Notes under the pieces: generated by a model
Told to the model about the DNA's origin: nothing
Databases searched by the model: none
What the model saw: only the letters and a program-made list of their open reading frames with translations
Shown here: positions 8,424 through 11,612 of the stretch, piece by piece
Position numbering within the stretch: position 1 is the stretch's first letter
Layout: each line of letters opens with the position of its first letter
Origin: Larix sibirica
Taxonomy: Eukaryota; Streptophyta; Pinopsida; Pinales; Pinaceae
Direction of reading: 5' to 3'
Assembly: GCA_004151065.3 (NCBI GenBank)
Contig: NWUY0304875594.1
Span: forward strand, 1 to 11,612
Length of the DNA: 11,612 nt
Made by a program: the position numbers and the translations under genes

Positions 8424-8942
8424 GTGAAGTTTTTTGGGAGTAACAAGCCAAATAATATACCTAATATACCTGCCTTTCTATTTTTTTCATTAGAAAAAAA
8501 ATTAAAATCTTTTTTTTTCTCTGGAGAAGATAGAAAAAAGTACATTTGGCAGAAGCTTATAGCATTTAGAGAATATGTATATGAACCTTTTCTCATATGT
8601 TCATGAATAGATTCCCATAACAGTCCGTCTTCTACAGGTGTAATATTTCCAGCATGATGTTTTTACACTGTAGCTTTCAAAACATTAAAAACTGTATTAT
8701 ACTATTTACCTTCTTATTACATGATATTTCCTGTATACAAACTTGTACAAAATAATCGAATAAAATTGTTCCAGAAGACAGTGCTACTGCATCCTCCATT
8801 CTCAAAGTTGATTTTACAAAAAAGCTTTTTGGGATGATCAAAAGCACATCTGAGTGAACAAAAACTGGAGATGAGACAGAGCTGGCTGGATTATTAAGCT
8901 ATGTCTTCTTCCTCATCTGATGACTAGATGTCTGAGCAGTCC
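8424..8942. other. Intergenic stretch, no recognisable gene
   Basis: It contains a homopolymer T9 at 8510-8518. On the minus strand this is an A9 tract about 425 bp past the RNase H stop, so it might be the relic of a LINE tail, but that is speculative. Nothing else is recognised. Confidence 0.45.
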
Positions 8943-9128
8943 TTAGATAAAAATGCGGAACTGGTGTTCCTGTGAAGTAACACCATCCTGCGTTTGGATC
9001 CATGCCCCAGTACCCTTATCCAACTGCAATCTCTCTTTTAATAGGTCATTTGCATCCTTGTTGAGTTCTTTGTAGATACGTTCAAAGCGTATAGAATTGA
9101 GTACTGATAATGAAGCTTTGATTTCATC
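8943..9128 (-). pseudogene. LINE-type RNase H C-terminal remnant
   Basis: The minus strand reads 61 open codons ending in TAA (8945-8943). The key part, F-E-R-I-Y-K-E-L-N-K-D-A-N-D-L-L-K followed by L-Q-L-D-K-G-T-G-A-W, matches the end of the RNase H domain in plant LINE polyproteins, where the usual pattern is (H/R)-I-Y-(R/K)-E-L-N-x-x-A-D-x-L-S-K followed by G-x-W. The last conserved Asp of that pattern is Asn here and the Ser is Leu, so the domain is probably inactive. A stop codon lies immediately upstream in frame (TAA just above 9128), and the rest of the domain is missing or scrambled by the adjoining 59-bp duplication. Assignment rests on motif memory; a host gene exon is the alternative. 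Confidence 0.55.
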
Positions 9129-9237
9129 TTAAATTGGGATAAATACCAGTTTTATATTTTCCCGTCATCCAATTTTTTGATTTCATCATAGATTGGACTC
9201 AATACCAGATTTTCCATTTTATATTTTCTTGTCATTC
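9120..9237. repeat. Diverged 59-bp tandem duplication at the RNase H edge
   Basis: GATTTCATC begins at 9120 and again at 9179. Both are followed by a degenerate TTGG, AATACCAG, TTTTATATTTTC and GTCAT-CAATTT series. On the minus strand both copies read D-E-I-K, and each is preceded by a recognisable but broken S-P-I-like segment, so the duplication is of retroelement sequence. Confidence 0.65.
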
Positions 9238-9424
9238 AATTTATATAACTAAGTCCCAAAAGCCTGTATATTTGTGATTCCTTTTGAGCTGCCTGTTTTA
9301 AAAGAATTTTGAGAGTAAAAATTTCAGTATAATTATTGGATCCCTGCCCTGAAGCTGCCTTGCTTATGAAAAAAATTTAAACCACCAACTCCACTTTTTT
9401 AGGGTACCTTGATCTGTCAAAATA

Positions 9425-9570
9425 CCCAAGCTCCAGTTTTGTCAATTTGAAGATGGGTCAGCTGTACCTGCCCTTCTGTTATGATTTAATTACTAAGCCC
9501 AAGCTCCAGTTTTGTTAATTTGAAGATGGGTCAGCTGCACCTGCCCTTCTGTTATGATTTAATTACTAAA
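9425..9570. repeat. Two 73-bp tandem units carrying an RNase H-like motif
   Basis: Units 9425-9497 and 9498-9570 differ at 3 of 73 positions. On the minus strand the units read L-Q-I-D-K-T-G-A-W (9452-9426) and L-Q-I-N-K-T-G-A-W (9525-9499). This echoes L-Q-L-D-K-G-T-G-A-W in the LINE RNase H remnant about 400 bp away. They are probably pieces of a second LINE fragment that was duplicated recently. Confidence 0.85.
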
Positions 9571-9941
9571 CAAATGATACATTTTACATCTGTGAGGACG
9601 GTAAAATTCTTGTAGTCAAGACCCAAATCCAGTTTTGGTGGGTTACTGGAGCTAATTATAAACAGTTCTTTCTGCACATGCTGTTTACGAATTTGAAGAA
9701 TATGCAACTGAGTTGTCTACTCGAAAGAAAGTAGCAGAAACAGATATCAACTAGCTTTTTCAATCTTCATCTATTCAAATTTCAAATGTGTAAGATAGCA
9801 AGGGATTAATAACAATTTCAACTTAAATATTTTGGTCAGACTTTCTCAAGTTGTAAGGTTCGGAGTAAAACCTGTCACTTCAATATTCTAGGTAGATTTC
9901 TGAGAGGTGAATAATTTTTGCCATCCTGCACCGTTTCCCAT
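9571..9941. other. Intergenic stretch, nothing recognised
   Basis: CCCAAATCCAGTTTTG at about 9622-9637 weakly resembles the start of the 73-bp units, so it may be a third, degenerate copy. Otherwise I see no feature. Confidence 0.4.
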
Positions 9942-9999
9942 CAAAATTATGTATGACCCTAATATGACTCTATTGCGGTGCTGATACACTGATACATGT

Positions 10000-10032
10000 C
10001 CAGGTCTGAATATGGTGTATATTCAGATCTGG
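10000..10032. repeat. Long dyad, first copy (14-bp arms, 5-base loop)
   Basis: The left arm is 10000-10013, the loop GGTGT is 10014-10018, and the right arm ATATTCAGATCTGG is 10019-10032. There is a single mismatch (G instead of A at the fourth base of the left arm... CCAGGTCTG), which would still allow a G-U pair in RNA. Confidence 0.9.
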
Positions 10033-10133
10033 ATATGACCAGGGCATATCCCAGATATGTGTTAGATACATCTGACAAAATTATGTATGACCCTAATATG
10101 ACTCTAATGCGGTGCTGATACACTGATACATGT

Positions 10134-10166
10134 CCAGATCTGAATATGGTGTATATTCAGATCTGG
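10134..10166. repeat. Long perfect dyad, second copy (14-bp arms, 5-base loop)
   Basis: CCAGATCTGAATAT (10134-10147) pairs perfectly with ATATTCAGATCTGG (10153-10166) around the loop GGTGT. No U-run follows and the host is a eukaryote, so it is not a bacterial-type terminator. Confidence 0.93.
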
Positions 10167-10313
10167 ATATGACCAGGGCATATCCCAGATATGTTAGATA
10201 CATCTGTCAAATATCTAGAGTTGTCGCTGAAAACATACCAAAAAACGCACAATACAAACACAAAAAAAGCTAAGATTCTAAGATATCCACAACCCTAAAC
10301 TTTACATTCGATC

Positions 10314-10467
10314 CTTATTTATGGGTCCTCTTATTTTTCATGTTTTGATGAACCAATATTGTTGATCTGTAATGATATGTCTAGTCTATTCTTATTTATG
10401 GATCCTCTTATTTTTCATGTTTTGATGAACCAATAATGTTGATATGTAATAATATGTCTAGTCCCTC
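10314..10467. repeat. Two 77-bp tandem units
   Basis: Units 10314-10390 and 10391-10467 share almost all positions. They differ at four scattered single bases and in the last few bases (TCTATT versus TCCCTC). No coding potential or dyad stands out. Confidence 0.9.
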
Positions 10468-10972
10468 TCTATATTTTGCTGAATAAAAGTTATTTTTTAT
10501 TAAACAAAGAGTCCAAAGATTGAAGTATTACATCCAAAGAGAGGTTGGACCGCTTGTTTATCATCAGGGCATGCTTTAAGTTTAAACCAAAATAAAGAGT
10601 TTGACTTTTCACTATATAAAAAAAGCTGGTCTATATCCAAAATTGGCCTATTTAGACTGGCCGACCATAGATTAGAAATGCGAGAAGCCAAATAGCATAT
10701 AGGGACAAAATGATAACCACGCATCATCTTTAGCTACTGGGTTTCCCTTCGGATCTTCTACCATCTCAGTATCCTTTACTGCTGCATCATCTCTTGGAAG
10801 TGTGGGTGTAATATCGACACACTCATATATATATATCATTAATGTATTTGTAATCATTGCTAAGGCCATCTTTTGATTATTTACTTTAATTGTAATACAA
10901 AGGAGTGATCAAGGTCAACCTAGTCAAACTTGTACACAGTTTCATTAACCCCTCTTGGGTAGTGCCCTCTTT
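10468..10972. other. Intergenic stretch with one unrecognised minus-strand frame
   Basis: A 65-codon minus-strand frame (10869-10672) includes an acidic segment (D-D-A-A-V-K-D-T-E-M-V-E-D-P) that I cannot assign; it may be chance. The last 110 bases lie upstream of the TATA box and may include promoter sequence. Confidence 0.4.
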
Positions 10973-10999
10973 GAGTTGTGTATAAATACACCACAACTC
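10973..10999 (+). promoter_or_regulatory. TATA box inside an inverted repeat; candidate core promoter
   Basis: TATAAATACAC (10981-10991) is flanked by GAGTTGTG (10973-10980) and its exact complement CACAACTC (10992-10999). TATAAATA is a strong plant TATA consensus, so transcription would begin around 11010-11025, rightward. The sequence that follows, about 600 bp of T-rich DNA without a recognisable frame, fits an LTR leader or long 5' UTR whose coding part is outside the window. Confidence 0.5.
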
Positions 11000-11259
11000 T
11001 TGTTTGTATTGTACCATCTTGTGATCATTTTCCTCTTTCTTATAAATTGTTTTATTCCTAAGGGCACCTATATCTTTGGCGCTCTCTTTAGATTGACATT
11101 TCTTTCTTTTCTGGGTACCTGTGCATATTTTGTGTAGTGCACTTGTGCTTGGGTATTTTTTCTCTCTAATGCACTAGGATTATCTCTCCTTAGCACACTT
11201 GTTGTTGGATTATTGTAGAATTTGGATTTGTCTTTGGTTCCATTCGATTCTCTTGCCTT

Positions 11260-11430
11260 CACTTGTGAATCTTAACATCATCTTATCCATACTTCATTGC
11301 TTCACCATTTTTTTTTCACTTGTGAATCTTAACATTATCTTCTCCATCCTTCATTGCTTCACCATTTTTTTTTCACTAGTGAATCTTAACATTTTCTTCT
11401 CCATCCTTCATTGCGTCACCATTTTTTCCC
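11260..11430. repeat. Three 57-bp tandem units
   Basis: Units 11260-11316, 11317-11373 and 11374-11430 each begin CACT(T/A)GTGAATCTTAACAT and end in a T run. Adjacent units differ at 3 and about 6 positions. Because 57 is a multiple of 3, one frame stays open and would give three hydrophobic 19-residue repeats, but that frame has no convincing ATG start. Confidence 0.93.
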
Positions 11431-11612
11431 GTTCGTTGAAGGAGGATTCTCCTTTCCCATAATCTACTTCCTAGGTAAAGTGTTTTGCAGAGTTGGTGAG
11501 AATCACTGAGAGATTACAAATCTCCTTCCTAATTTTGCAGCAACTGGTTTCCAAGCCGAGCTCTGAGTTGCACAGGTTAGACATGTAAGTTACAAGTCGT
11601 TGGATAGCTTGA
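11431..11612. other. Right edge of the window, nothing recognised
   Basis: The sequence is less AT-biased than the preceding repeats. No domain, tRNA or LTR terminus is recognised. It may be the leader of the transcript suggested by the TATA box. Confidence 0.4.

Larger units (their letters stand above)
9942..10207. repeat. Two 134-bp tandem units with nested hairpins
   Basis: Units 9942-10075 and 10076-10207 differ by two substitutions (TATTGCGG/TAATGCGG and CCAGG/CCAGA) and one 2-bp deletion in the second. A CAAATAT remnant follows. Each unit contains the long dyad described separately, plus CATATC-CCA-GATATG (10045-10059) and GGATATG/CATATCC (10031-10037 with 10045-10051), which compete for the same bases. 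Confidence 0.95.

Noticed and set aside
8292-8606. 104-codon plus-strand frame downstream of PNGase A
   Set aside because: It runs through long A and T homopolymers and across apparent splice sites; the start is not in a convincing context.
8890-8998. Alternative minus-strand frame ending M-R-K-K-T, and another with an acidic S-S-D-E-E-E-D tail, beyond the RNase H remnant
   Set aside because: Both look protein-like over a short span, but the RNase H frame is continuous through the shared bases and explains them better; the acidic tail frame has an internal stop.
1-11612. CRISPR array, tRNA, rRNA or prokaryotic operon
   Set aside because: There are no spaced identical repeats, no cloverleaf or rRNA-like sequence, and the gene content is that of a plant nuclear genome.

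Overview
The window looks like nuclear DNA of a seed plant. The main evidence is one intact, intron-free gene for a plant peptide-N-glycosidase A (PNGase A, N-glycan amidase), set among decayed plant retroelements: a chromodomain-bearing Ty3/gypsy integrase remnant and the end of a LINE-type RNase H. The intergenic DNA is AT-rich and gene-poor. A gymnosperm would fit the amount of old retroelement debris, but nothing seen here fixes the species.

Layout. Bases 1-1317 hold the 3' part of a Ty3/gypsy polyprotein (integrase core and chromodomain), broken by 13 stops and at least three frameshifts. It runs into a polypurine tract, an LTR (about 1304-1706) and, unexpectedly, a primer-binding-site-like sequence. 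Bases 1740-4430 contain no gene I can recognise. Bases 4432-4908 are a foldback (MITE-like) element with 12-bp perfect ends and two internal 76-bp tandem units. Bases 5220-5700 are extremely AT-rich and end in a diverged duplication that forms the promoter/leader of the PNGase A gene (CDS 5921-7714, + strand); a 28-codon upstream frame lies in that leader.

Downstream of the gene, 8236-8423 carries two short stretches bounded by good splice-site sequences (possible untranslated exons). Bases 8943-9128 on the minus strand are the C-terminal end of a LINE-type RNase H, and two 73-bp repeats nearby echo the same motif. From 9100 to 11430 the sequence is a run of separate tandem duplications (units of 59, 73, 134, 77 and 57 bp). 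The 134-bp unit contains a perfect 14-bp dyad. At 10973-10999 a TATA box sits in the loop of a perfect 8-bp inverted repeat, marking the promoter of a gene or LTR whose body lies beyond the window.

Only the PNGase A gene is confidently functional. The rest is repeat debris, regulatory candidates and unexplained DNA. The most unusual signals are the nonsense spectrum of the gypsy remnant (10 TAG, 3 TGA, no TAA, as expected from methylated-cytosine decay), the PPT-LTR-PBS order, and the nested dyads of the 134-bp repeat. I found no convincing new multi-gene system.
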